Positions 45,498 through 56,181 of a stretch of 64,000 nucleotides of DNA are shown piece by piece. Every line of letters starts with the position of its first letter. Position 1 is the first letter of the stretch. Made by a program: the position numbers and the translations under genes. Under the pieces are notes generated by a model. It made no database searches. It saw only the letters and a program-made list of their open reading frames with translations, and was not told the origin of the DNA. This DNA comes from Eutreptiella sp. 'Long Island Sound 2002'. Lineage: Eukaryota; Euglenozoa; Euglenophyceae; Eutreptiales; Eutreptiaceae. The stretch covers positions 151,106,961 to 151,170,960 of the forward strand of contig OZ038382.1 in NCBI GenBank assembly GCA_964036045.1, given 5' to 3'.

Positions 45498-47149
45498 GTT
45501 CTTTTCTTAAGGTGGAATGCAAGTGCAAGGGGGGGTTCAACACTTATCTGAGCCGGACAATAAACGAGAACAATGTTCAACAACATCACACTTTGCCGCT
45601 CGGAAAACTGCCAATTGTTCCCAGCATTAGCGCACCGATAGCGTCCAACTATTGAAGTTGAGGAGGGTGAAAATTTGCCGAGAAGTTGTTTCAACGTGAA
45701 AGTGGGCTGGTGGGTTACTTTTCACATGCTTATGACTACCCAGGCTCACCTATCACATTCATCTGTGTTGGGCATATTTTGGGTGGTGTTGCCATGACAC
45801 CACGTAACTCGCTCTCGCCTGTTCATTTGTTGTGGGTTATGTTCAGTTGAGGGCGTTTGGGTCATGACACCACACCTGTCTCTCTCATCTGGTTCGCATC
45901 TGGTGTTTGGCTTCGGAAAGCTGCTATGACAAGTATGACGTCGTCACATTATGACCATTGCCGTTAAACTGTTCCGTTGCGCCGTGTTCGTGTGTGTTGT
46001 ATTTTATGTTGCGTCGTGTCGCAATGTGTTTTATTCGACGTTGCATTCCCTCCCAACCAAGCACAGCGTTGTGTCGCAATGTGCTTTATCCCACCTTGCA
46101 TTCCCTCCCAACCGAGCTAAGGTGCTCCGCTTGAAGCCGCCAGTGGCCCCGACATCTCAGGATCCTTTCGAGCTTTACAATCAGTCCCAAACGGGGTCGC
46201 AAACATCGCCACAAAAACGCCATGGGACACTGTAGGTTTTACCCATCCAAGGTCTCGCTGAACGTGAACACAGATTCTGTGAAGACTTGTTTCATGTGCG
46301 AATTAACGAAGCAAGCAAGGTTGAAAAAACAAACAGCCCAGAAACGAGCTGTCAGCTCTGTGTCTTATGAAATCTCATGTTTCGTACGCGAGTAATAGCG
46401 GGGCTCGAAGGATTTTCAAAACTGGTTTGGCTGCGCTTGGGCGTCTGCCCCCTCCTGAGGCCCCAGGGTAAGTCGCCAAATGCCACAACGGTCCAAAAGG
46501 TCTTTGAAGCAATTGTCACAGTACTAATTCCACCAAAAACCACCAGTGTGTGCATACTCCTCGAGCCTTACTCCCCCTGATCGCCCACATTGATGGGCAA
46601 AGTAAGCGCTAGTTCCCATGGGCAGACTCGGACGAAGGCGAGGACCCCAGTGAGTCAGCTGTCTTGTTGCCGGCAACACTTGTTCAAAACTGAAATCTCT
46701 GACTCGTTCTTACCCTATGCTTTTCCGTTGCCGGCAGCTGGCGGTTAAGGGAAAACCTCGGCAAATGAGACTCGCGCGCGAGTTCCGGAGTTTTGGAAAT
46801 TTCTCGAAATTTTTGCCAGATTGGAGGCCGAAGAGCTGGTACAATATTTTTTGACTGTTGTTTTACCCGGTGCAGTATTCATATTTTCGTCGAATCGACT
46901 GTAGGTACTCGATTTTTCGTCGAATTTTGGGTCCTTTACTAGGGCGGCTCAAGGGGAAGGGCGAAATTGAGATATCAGAGTTGCAAGCGAAACAATATTT
47001 GGATGCATGAAACTGGATTAAAACATGGACGATTGACTCCTCTCTATCTTTGCGCCATCCAGAATCCTGATTTTTAGTGCAGACAGGTTTTTTTCAATAC
47101 ATAATATTCTATTGAGACCACAACATACGTTGGATGCCAGGTTACTTTG
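45498..47149. other. Intergenic, nothing recognised
   Basis: No supported gene or RNA. At about 46941 the phrase TAGGGCGGCTCAAGG resembles the inner part of the 8.7-kb transposon's TIR, but without a partner. Confidence 0.5.
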
Positions 47150-47220
47150 GCGGTTATACAGTCGACCTACAATTTTTAAGTCCTGGGTTTGAACCCGGTT
47201 GGGGGAATATTTTTCCGACC
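47150..47220 (+). repeat. tRNA-like (SINE head) sequence
   Basis: Reads GGCGGTTATACAGTCGACC ... AAGTCCTGGGTTTGAACCCGG, with a B-box-like GGGTTTGAACCC. Similar to the minus strand of 47385-47460. Stem pairing is imperfect, so a functional tRNA is unlikely. Confidence 0.4.
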
Positions 47221-47384
47221 AACCGGTGGGCCACAAAAGTGGCATTTTGGTTACATTTTAACCCACGACAAATATCGGAACAATAGGTATAGATTGATCC
47301 GAGCACCCCCCTGAACCTCCGTGTTGAGATTATAAAAAGGGTTTCGTGTTGAGGTGATAGTTTGGAGGCGGCGCAGAAAACTGC

Positions 47385-47460
47385 CCAGTGGGGTTTGAAC
47401 CGGGGACCTAAAAATTTGTTGCGGAGTGTCATACCGATAGAGTAAAACAGGATTTTTGCC
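47385..47460 (-). repeat. tRNA-like (SINE head) sequence, inverted mate
   Basis: On the minus strand: CTATCGGTATGACACTCCGC ... AGGTCCCCGGTTCAAACCCC. The B-box GGTTCAAACCC is clear. It aligns with 47150-47220 over about 70 nt in the opposite orientation. Confidence 0.4.
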
Positions 47461-47496
47461 ACTCGCCGCGCCCATTTGTATATACTACATCTAAAA

Positions 47497-47623
47497 TCCC
47501 ATAACTCGCCAGCGGACAGGGCATCCATAAATGTGAAGATTGGAATCTACGTTGTTTTATATTCTAAAGAGATGCCTAAAAAGAAATTTTTGGATATGCT
47601 GTCCGCTCGGGAGTTATGGGCCA
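47497..47623. repeat. Inverted repeat, foldback
   Basis: ATAACTCGCCAGCGGACAGG near 47503 is the imperfect reverse complement of CTGTCCGCTCGGGAGTTAT near 47600, separated by about 70 bp. Confidence 0.7.
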
Positions 47624-48527
47624 CATCGGTGCCAAAGCTGGGCAAAATCTGGGATTTGTAGCGGCAGCGGCAGTCCCATTAGGTAAACCAGCCACTGATT
47701 AGTAGATTTGGCCATATAAACAGTTTTTAAACCTTTCCGTACCTCTAGAAAATCATTTGGGTGGACCGAGAAATTTACCGCGCGGAAGCGCAGCCGTATC
47801 TGAATTCCGCGGCGCCCCTTGAGCCCCCCTATCTTTACGAGTGGTGTCTTCGGTGTTTTTTTCAGCAAATGGGACTAAGTGTTTTTGCCACGGACAGTAT
47901 TGCAGGAGTACCATGTTTTCGTTTTAGGCGGTTTCTTTTGCAGTTGAGGCTCAAAGCCTATTCGCATCTACTGCAAAAGCGTCGAGGTGTGTCATGTTGC
48001 TTTGTACTTGTTTAGTGAAGTTGAGGGGTTGGTGCACTTGAGAACTCACCATTCCTTGTTTGCATTCATGGTTAGGTACCCAATTTAGGGCCATGTTGTG
48101 TATCTGGGTCAGATGTAGCCGAATCAAGCTTGTAGGCTCCCTTAGTGATGTGTTGGGCACCAGGTGGAGGCCCTGATAGGTACTCATGAGTGGTTAGTTG
48201 GTGTATCTCACAGTTCTCAGCTTAGGTCTTCACTTTGTGTTTGGTCAAACCGGTGCTGCAAGTGTGATTTGCGAGGGACATTGGGCATCATGTCCAAAAT
48301 TGGAATTGTGGACCAAATGGTCGGACCAAGGTTGCCAATATACGTAGACTAGGTGACGACAGGTCCCATTTGCAAACATTTACGTTGTAGATCTCGGTTT
48401 TGTAGTGAATCTTGCAGATCTCGGTTTTGTAGTCAATCGTGCTTTCAAAATCGTGATTTTGTCATTTGTCATTTTACAATGCCATTATGGGGGTCTTCTT
48501 GCTCTTTGTTGCTTTGCTTCTTCTCAG
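47624..48527. other. Non-coding, upstream of pogo-like pseudogene
   Basis: A short direct repeat (AGATCTCGGTTTTGTAGT) lies at about 48391 and 48416. TTCTCAG just before the ATG at 48528 could be a splice acceptor. Confidence 0.4.
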
Positions 48528-50158
48528 ATGGCTCATTTGGAGTTGAATCCCACCAAGAGCAAGAAGACCCCAAATTTGGCAATATGCAAGGCTACACACC
48601 CAAATTGGCTGCTCTTCCCAAGCCAAAGGGCGGAGCCTTGGCGCAAGGCCGTTGCCGCTACATTGAAGCACGACCTTGGGCTCCGTGGTGGGGTTCCTTC
48701 CGATGAGGCATTCCTTAGGTAGAGCGTTCCAAAGGCCACATTTTATAGAAAATTGCAACAATTCCGCATCGGCACCTACGAGAAATGGGAAAAACGTGAG
48801 TCCCAAATGACACTGACTCCCAAGGCCGAGGAAAAGATTGTTGAATGGGCAATCCAACATTGGCGGAAGAACGATGCCCAAGCAGCCTGGTAGCTAAGGC
48901 AATTCGCTGCTTTGGTGGCCGGGGCTCAAGGTGTCACGTTTGACACTAAGGACGGCCTCCCCTCCAATGGATGGTACTTCCGCTTCTTGGAACGCCACCC
49001 CAACGTGACGGAACGGACCATCCAACAAACCGAGTCCTCAAGGTTGAAAGCATAAGATCCAGACATAATTTGTGCTTTCTTCAAGGAGTTGGAGGCCTTT
49101 GTGGCTACCACCTTCCCCAACGGGATACCTAGTGGGCGGGTGGGCATGTTGGATGCATTTGGGGATTTCATTAGTTACTCTCCAAAGAAAACCAAGGGTG
49201 TAGCCCCTAAGGGTGCCGGGCAAGTGCGGTCGCCTTTTTTCTTGGATAGGAGTTGGGTCACCGTGGTTGGGTGGGGAATGGCAGATGGTGTTTGTGGTCC
49301 TCCCACCTTTGTCCTCCCTAATTCGGTCTCATGGCCTGGCGACCTCACAACTCAAAAAGTTGGGGACCCGAGGTTTGTGGGAACCGAGAATGGGTGGGTC
49401 GACAAGGAAACCTTCTTCCTTTGGTTGAAGCAAGTTTTCCAAACTACTACCAAATGTTGCCATGAAAACTTTTTTCTTCTTTTTACGGATGGCCACAGCA
49501 CGCTATATACCACCGAAACCATCGTGCTAGCCAAACAATTGTGATGCCACATAATTGTGATTCTCCCTCATGCCACCCACTTCATGGGTGTACCGGACAA
49601 GACTTGCCGTGGCCCTTACCATGTAAGGTACAGTAGGTATAAAAAACTCCATCTAAAGGATGACATTTGTATTGCCTGGGCCAACTATGTGGGCATGGCA
49701 ACTCGGTCTTACTATGAGTTGTTCACCCCCATTAATATAATAACTGGCTTCTGCGGCACAGGCTTGTGGCCCATCAATGCCGCCGAGCCCTTGGAGGCCA
49801 TGAAAAATGTGGAGCCCACCGAAAAGAAAAAAAAGAGTCTCAAAGGGAAATCCGGTCCATGAAGGGGAAGCTGGAGCTCGCCCTCTTTGAGCTTCCCTCG
49901 GAGCTCAAAGAGAACAAGCAAAAGTTGGGGCCGGTGGCAAGGGTCAACGTTTTTGGGTGCTGCCTCACTAGCAATGAGGTAGAAAAGGCACAAACTACTG
50001 CAAGGTATGAGTCACCCCAAAGAGCCTTGGCCAAGCAATTGGCTGTGGCTATGGGCAAAGATGTCGCCGAACTCCATAAGGAGTATGGCGGCAAGGTGAA
50101 ACCACTGGCCCAAGCCTTGTCAAAGGCCATTGCTGCATCAAAGCCTCGTTCCCCTTGA
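48528..50158 (+). pseudogene. pogo/Tigger-like (Tc1/mariner) transposase, decayed
   Basis: The main frame runs from 48528 to 49862 with stops at 48720, 48891, 49053, 49542 and 49860, then continues in another frame to 50158. Order: Psq-type HTH (SVPKATFYRKLQQF), CENP-B/Tc5-type HTH (GWYFRFLERHPNVTERT), and a DDE_1 domain. The three Asp are in GMLDAFGDF, LLFTDGHSTLY and GVPDKTCRGPYH. The first motif has DAFG where DETG is usual. A C-terminal Lys/Glu-rich helix follows. No TIRs identified. Confidence 0.8.
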
Positions 50159-50763
50159 AGGGGTGCAGCTCCCCTCGCCCCACTTCTGTTGTGCCCACGG
50201 CTCCTTCATTGGGCTTGGATCTTAATGCATCTTTGGGCACTTTAGCCACACATCCTTCTCTCTCTGCCATGGACCTGTTTTGTTTTTCTTTGCTTCCGCC
50301 TTTGGACACTTTCTTTGCTTCCGCCTTTTGCCCATGCAAGTACCTCTGCAAATGCCCTACCAAGTGCCCATGTTGGATGCTATGCCCAGTTTGCAACCAG
50401 CCGTGAACACCTATGGGTATGACATCTTCTCTCCCACTTTCCCATTGAATCCAAGCCTTCCAATGGGACAATTTTGAGACTTCATGTCACCATTTGGGTG
50501 CCAATTGCCCCTATGGGTATCCTTACATACGAAGTTTTGGTGATAAAACTAGCAGCCTGAGTGCTGCTTGGTATGAAATTTTGGTGCTGAAACGGAGAAA
50601 AATGGCGAGTGCCTGAGTTTCTAGCGTATGGAATTGTTGCTCCCCCTACAATGTTAGAAGGTGTGTGCCCTTGTGGTGCATTGTGGGCGAAGTCACTCTT
50701 CATGTTCCATTGTTCCCTCCAAGCTCTCTCCTCTTTGTCTAGGTGGTGTTTCCACCTGTATGG
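50159..50763. other. Non-coding
   Basis: Nothing recognised apart from the end of the transposase relic. Confidence 0.4.
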
Positions 50764-50788
50764 TTAGGTTTAGGGTTAGGGTTAGGGT
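50764..50788 (+). repeat. Short interstitial telomere-like repeat
   Basis: TTAGGTTTAGGGTTAGGGTT continuing to AGGGT: one TTTAGGG unit and two TTAGGG units in a row. Too short to mark a chromosome end. Confidence 0.7.
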
Positions 50789-50969
50789 CAAATTGACAAG
50801 TTTTCTTAAAAAATCAGACTCTGGGGGCAACCGAGGTACTCAAAAGCCTCCACGAAGCGAAAATCGAAACTCGGATGCACCGAATGCATTCCGCCCTCGT
50901 GCTTTCTTTAAAAATTTTCGTTTGGGGTGGGGGCAAATCCGTATGCACTAATTCTGCAGTAGCAGACAG

Positions 50970-51055
50970 GCGGCAGTGGCACAATTGGCTAGCGCAGAGG
51001 TCCCCAAATGCGTTGCCGGCGCCAGATCGGCAGTTCAAGCCCCCGATCGTCTCTT
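50970..51055 (+). repeat. tRNA-like sequence, possible SINE head
   Basis: GTGGCACAATTGGCTAGCGC resembles an A-box/D-arm and GATCGGCAGTTCAAGCCCCC a T-arm with B-box, about 45 nt apart, followed by a T-run. The acceptor stem does not pair, so not a functional tRNA. Confidence 0.45.
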
Positions 51056-51150
51056 TTTGCACTTGGGGGGGAGCTAGCGCGGCCAAATCGCGAAGTGACA
51101 CGCCCAATGGGCACTCTCCTGAAAATTGTTGTTGTGTGTCCTTTCTATGC

Positions 51151-51770
51151 TGACGCAGAATCAGACCCTTGGTCTGTCCTGCCTCGATGGCTACTCGAAG
51201 AGCCGCCCTGACAGCGTCGAAGAACACGCGCGCACAGCAGAATACAGGCGCACGATCCAGCGCTTGCGTGTCGTGATAAGGACCCTGAATCGAAATGGTA
51301 CGAAGTATTGCGTGAAATATAGCGTGCATTATGCATTATTGTTATTATGCATTATTGTTTTGTATGCACACAGCTCAGATTGTGTCATGGAGCAGCAGGA
51401 CTTGGCAAAAGTCCTAGAACTTTTCGTAGCTGGCACTACGAGTTCAGCACGATGACAGTCTGATGGAGCAGTATGGTACAACGTGTTCTGTAGCTACTGC
51501 CGTGTGCTCTGTCGATGTGCTTTTCTGCTGATGCATCCCCCAGGCAGGATTAAGCGAATCTCTGGCAGCGTAACTCGAGATCAACATCGGCTTCAAAAAT
51601 CATGAACAGCAAGACTTTCGGGTTTTTCCAGTGGTGAAACTGAGGTTCTTTTGCGGCGGCGGTACTTTTAGGGTGTTTGGAAAACCCACAGGTGGAAACC
51701 AAGGACCCGGGAGAAAATTACTTCCATAAGTATCCGTAGACGCAATCCCCGGTACCCTGGACCTGCTTCA
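51151..51770 (+). repeat. 5' LTR, 620 bp
   Basis: TG...CA ends, partner of 52491-53110. Preceded by target duplication ATGC. Confidence 0.92.
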
Positions 51771-52490
51771 GAAAAGTTCTAGTATATTGCCATTTCCGCG
51801 CTCAACTGACTGAAGATCGTCCGGAACAGCACCCTTGGACGCCAGAAGATCGCCGTTGGGTCCATCATGGTGCGCCGACAACTTCAACTGCGACGCCGGT
51901 TGGCGCTGAGAGGACTTTTGGCGGCACAGTGTGACCAGCGTGAAGGTTCGTGGATTTTCGCCTGGAGCAAGGTTCAGCGCGTGAAGTAGGACTGGACCAA
52001 GGCAATGGCGCCCGCCGTGGAGCCAGCCGGGCCTGGTTGACGAAGCCCGCAAACCGATGGGTCCTGGATGCAACCGCACGCGGACATCGACCCTGAAGCC
52101 ACCAGCATCGCCCAGAACCACCAGGAGCTGTCACCGACGTTGCCGACGCATCCTCTTGGCTAAACCTATGTCTGGGATTTTAATTATCAACTTTGGTCTG
52201 CAGCGCGTGCGGACTAGAGTTCAGCCTGTTCGATGATCCAAGTTTTTTTATTGTACTATGTATTGCGCTTCTGTTCATCTGTCGCAATATACATTATGTG
52301 TGTAGCCTCCCACGGCTGACATTCCGCAATGACCACACACCACGCCGCAAGGTAACCGACAGCCTTGAGGAGCGAGAGCGGCACCATGGTCGGTGCTGTG
52401 AGGTGTATACTATGGCAGGTGGGTGTCGGGTCGGCCGGTAGGGAGTTCGGAGCGACCTGCGGACCCTGCAGTTCGTTCCTGAGAGGGGGG

Positions 52491-53110
52491 TGACGCAGAA
52501 TCAGACCCTTGGTCTGTCCTGCCTCGATGGCTACTCGAAGAGCCGCCCTGACAGCGTCGAAGAACACGCGCGCACAGCAGAATACAGGCGCACGCTCCAG
52601 CGCTTGCGTGTCGTGATCAGGACCCTGAATCAAAATTGTACGAAGTATTGCGTGAAATATAGCGTGCATTATGCATTATTGTTATTATGCATTATTGTTT
52701 TGTATGCACACAGCTCAGATTGTGTCATGGAGCAGCAGGACTTGGCAAAAGTCCTAGAACTTTTCGGAGCTGGCACTACGAGTTCAGCACGATGACAGGC
52801 TGATGGAGCAGTATGGTACAACGTGTTCTGTAGCTACTGCCGTGTGCTCTGTCGATGTGCTTTTCTGCTGATGCGTCCCCCAAGCAGGATTAAGCGAAAC
52901 TCTGGCAGCGTAACTCGAGATCAACATCGGCTTCAAAAATCATGAACAGCAGGACTTTCGGGTTTTTGCAGTGGTGAAACTGAGGTTCTTTTGCGGCGGC
53001 GGTACTTTTAGGGTGTTCCGAAAACCCACAGGTGGAAACCAAGGACCCGGGAGAAAATTACTTCCATAAGTATCCGTAGACGCAATCCCCGGTACCCTGG
53101 ACCTGCTTCA
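52491..53110 (+). repeat. 3' LTR, 620 bp
   Basis: Preceded by the polypurine tract at 52481-52490 and followed by ATGC. Confidence 0.92.
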
Positions 53111-54950
53111 ATGCGCGACGCCTCGCACAAAGGCGAACATTTGTGTTAGATTAATGTATCACGACGCACGGCATGAGGCAAGTTGTGAGAAATGAGAAAC
53201 ATTAAGGCTGTATACACGTAACTTTGTATCATGATCAGAATGGAGTGGTAGAAATGGATACATTCATAAATAAATTTTCATTTTACTTCACTTGGTAATC
53301 TGTAAATGTCCAATTGTCATTGAAGAAACTGTAGTTTCATGCGCGAGGCCTCGCGCATGGAATGGCGCGTTAAGAGCAATAAATTTTCAGCGATGTATGC
53401 GCGAGGCCTCGCGCAATGGAGGTCATGAACACCCATAGAAACAAAAAATGAGTAGATCCAGCAGCTACACAGCATGTACATTCCTTTTGATGCGGGGCGG
53501 CTGCATGGACGGCCCTACAGGTCGCGCCGGCGTCTTCAGTTTTCATGCTGTGGTCACCGCTGACTTCACTGCGCAACAGCGATGGTAGTGCGCCGCAACT
53601 GGCTACTAAACGCAACATTAACTAGAGAAATGTGGGAGTACCTGACAGTTACATGAAACAGAAAATGGTGCATGCGACCATGAAATAGGTGAAAAACTGG
53701 TCGCGCAAAAATTGTGTGACAGGTTGATGATTGAACAAGAAAACTTTTTCCAACGGCTATATGTAGGAAGATACATTTACGCAAGTTGATCTCACGGTGA
53801 CAATGCCTCTGCGCAAGGTGTCGGGCCTCGAGAAAGCAGTAGCAGCGGCATCTCGAGTATTCCGCGATGTTTGCTCAGAGGACCCGCTGTATCACACGGC
53901 AGACTAATTGTGGGAAGGGCTAAAACAAAGGGTCGAGGGCGCGCGATGGCTGTTTATTTTTTTTGCGTCCGCGCAGAAATGATAGGACGCATTGCAGCGT
54001 TGAAAAAGCAATCGCGTCCGAGGGCAAGAGACGGGTTGGTGTTCTGATAGAGGAGGGCTGGCGCCTTTATTTGTTGATGCGCCACCGCGCATTTCCGTTT
54101 CCGGGAAAACCAAAGTCTGCTGTTGCGATAGAGGGGAGTACGGCACAACGACGCATTTTAGCGAGGTTAGGTCTAGCGCGATACAACACACCGTCAGTGA
54201 AGGAGTGGGCTGCAGTCAGGTTGCAAACAACGTGGGACAAAATATACCAGCAGTGGGTTGTGTTGTGCATGGACAACTGGTACAACAAACTATTTACCAC
54301 AGAACCCGACAAGAACGACAAGAGCCTTAACGCAACAATGCTAGCTGTCTTGCTCACGCCAGAGGCACCTCGCTACCGGCATGGTCATGCTAACCTCGAG
54401 GAACTTAAACGGCGTGTCCCTATTGTTGCACGCATGCTAGGTAAAACTGAAGGAACCTTTGTCTGCTTCCTGCCTGACGTAGGAATTGCAAGCACGCGGC
54501 CTGTTGTGCGAAACATCAGGGCACCGCTTGATAGCATTCGTGAGGTGTCTGCCAAGAGACCGCATAGGCGGCCTCTTTGCCTAAGCAAAGAAAACGTAAG
54601 CAGCAACGTTTCGCTGCTTAATCTACAGCAGTTCTCTAGGGAGTTGGCCCATCACACCCGGCCAGTTGTGCCTGTTTTATGTGACGACAACATGCATTAC
54701 CGCATTTGTAAAATGATGTATGGTGAAAAAACAACGGACTCGAATGTCCGCCTATTTTTGCGGTCTCATCCTATATTATATAGCTTCTGGCACGCATACA
54801 AATTTTGTGTTACACAATTACTCGCTCGCTCTGGCCAATTGTGACATTTTCTCGTCAAAGGTTGTTACGCAGCATTGAAACTCTCACCTGTTTTCCAAAG
54901 CTCATCACCATGGAGATATCCATTGGCGCACTACTGTTTGGCAAGTAAGA
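53111..54950 (+). pseudogene. Truncated relative of the 8.7-kb transposon with gene A relic
   Basis: 53111-53802 parallels 26815-27507, including palindromes at 53112 (degenerate), 53339-53358 and 53398-53415. Gene A starts at 53803 (MPLRKVSGLEKAVAAAS). It has an early TAA after HTAD, a two-base frame change near 53960, then stays open 53963-54844 (matching about half of gene A, including VPVLCDDNMHYRICKMMYG). Similarity ends near 54945 (IGALLFGK), where unrelated DNA begins. Unlike copy 1, it has no 1.7-kb insertion, so it shows the empty site. Confidence 0.85.
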
Positions 54951-55207
54951 AAAAGTGTATTTCCCTGCCAAAAGATAAGCTTTACTTGTTTTAGAGATGC
55001 CTAAAGGCATACTACATTTTTATCTTAGTATTGGCCTATCCAAAAAGGGGTGACAAAGCATTTTGACCTATAAAACCAAGCATTGAACTTTGGATGTTGT
55101 GTGGACCCCTGGCCCCCAACTGATTGGACTTAAGCACCATTTTCTGGACTGACTCAGGCGCTGACATTGATCCAGAGCCTATACATTTTTCTATATTTAC
55201 TCATGAA
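54951..55207. other. Non-coding
   Basis: Nothing recognised between the transposon relic and the tRNA-like sequence. Confidence 0.4.
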
Positions 55208-55737
55208 TGCTTAGCTATCCTAGTGGTCTGCACCCTAGGGGGCTAAGGTTCGGAATTGGTTTCATGCAAAAATAACCGATTGTTTTCAATTATTTCTATA
55301 AAAATAACCAATTATTCCGATTATATGACATAAAAATAACTGGTTATTTTCGATTGTTGTCTCTACAAAATGCAATTATTGCCGAAAAGCGGTGAACTTA
55401 TACCTAAGGGATAGTAAACAGGAAAATAGAAAGACATGCTAAACCTTTGACTTTTATCCCAAATTGCCTATGATTTTGCAAAATCCTCTGGTTTTTGATA
55501 CGAAACATTTCATGGTGTATCAACGAAATATTTCTTTTTCATACATAACTTGTCCGATTAATTGGTTTGTACCAGTTTTCAAAATAATCAGTTTTACCGA
55601 TTATTTGTCACATTCGACCCAATTAATCCAATGAATCCGATTATCTGATTAATTGGTAAAACCGATTCCGAACCTTATAGCGGGCTGGGGCACCTCTTTT
55701 TGAGAGGTCCTGGGTTCAATTCCTAGTCAGCCTAGCT
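55208..55737 (+). repeat. tRNA-like sequence (SINE head) split by a MITE
   Basis: Outside the inserted MITE the two halves read TTAGCTATCCTAGTGGTCTG (A-box-like), then GCACCTCTTTTTGAGAGGTC (a hairpin like a long variable arm), then TGGGTTCAATTCC (B-box). Together this resembles a tRNA with a long variable arm or a SINE head derived from one. No acceptor stem was established. Confidence 0.5.
55246..55675. mobile_element. MITE with TA duplication
   Basis: Ends AGGTTCGGAATTGGTTT and AAACCGATTCCGAACCT are inverted repeats with one mismatch; TA lies outside both ends. The interior is AT-rich with repeats of AAAAATAACCGATTA type and no open frame. TA targets suggest Tc1/mariner-type mobilisation. 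Confidence 0.75.
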
Positions 55738-55843
55738 AAGCAGGAAGATCCCATGTGACATGGCAGTGACCTCAGCGCCACAAGCCATGCCACCTCAGCA
55801 CCTATGGGACCCAAAACAAAGACTGCACATCTGTAGATGGCAC

Positions 55844-55850
55844 TATAAAA
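55844..55850 (+). promoter_or_regulatory. TATA box in the 5' LTR of the last chromovirus
   Basis: TATAAAA about 315 bp upstream of the primer-binding site, in the position expected of an LTR promoter. Confidence 0.5.
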
Positions 55851-56159
55851 GAGAGAGTGCCCATGTGGACCGTTTTCACATGATTGTAGGATATTTTCTA
55901 ACTATCTTTTCATAAATCTGTAGTCATTGTGAGTTCCTTTGATTATACACTATCTCCTTTGACTGCAGCCCTTCATGTTGTGGATTTGATCCTGTGGTTC
56001 CTTGCTTGCACTGTGGGTACTTGGAGTTCTGGTGGATTTCCTCAAAACATTTTTATTCAGAAAGCCTGACCTACACCAAGAAGCAGCAGGAGTGAGCAGA
56101 GGCACAAACAAAAACAACATCAACAAAGAAATCAACAGTGAAAGCCTGTTCTAACTTTC

Positions 56160-56170
56160 TGGTAGCAGAG
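56160..56170 (+). other. Primer-binding site candidate
   Basis: TGGTAGCAGAG resembles the TGGTATCAGAGC site complementary to initiator tRNA-Met used by many Ty3/gypsy and copia elements. Just upstream of the Gag frame at 56182. Confidence 0.5.
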
Positions 56171-56181
56171 ATTTTCGGTCT

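Larger units (their letters stand above)
51151..53110 (+). mobile_element. Short non-autonomous LTR element (TRIM/LARD-like)
   Basis: Direct LTRs 51151-51770 and 52491-53110 are both exactly 620 bp, begin TGACGCAGAATC and end CTGCTTCA, and differ at only about a dozen sites by eye. The tract GAGAGGGGGG (52481-52490) directly precedes the 3' LTR. ATGC flanks both sides (51147-51150 and 53111-53114) as target duplication. The 720-bp interior has no Gag or Pol. It landed in the transposon relic that continues at 53111. Confidence 0.93.

Noticed and set aside
46937-46960. TAGGGCGGCTCAAGGGG resembling the transposon TIR
   Set aside because: Only about 14 bases match, no partner end or TSD was found.
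50764-50788. Chromosome end
   Set aside because: Only about three telomere-like units, with ordinary sequence on both sides.
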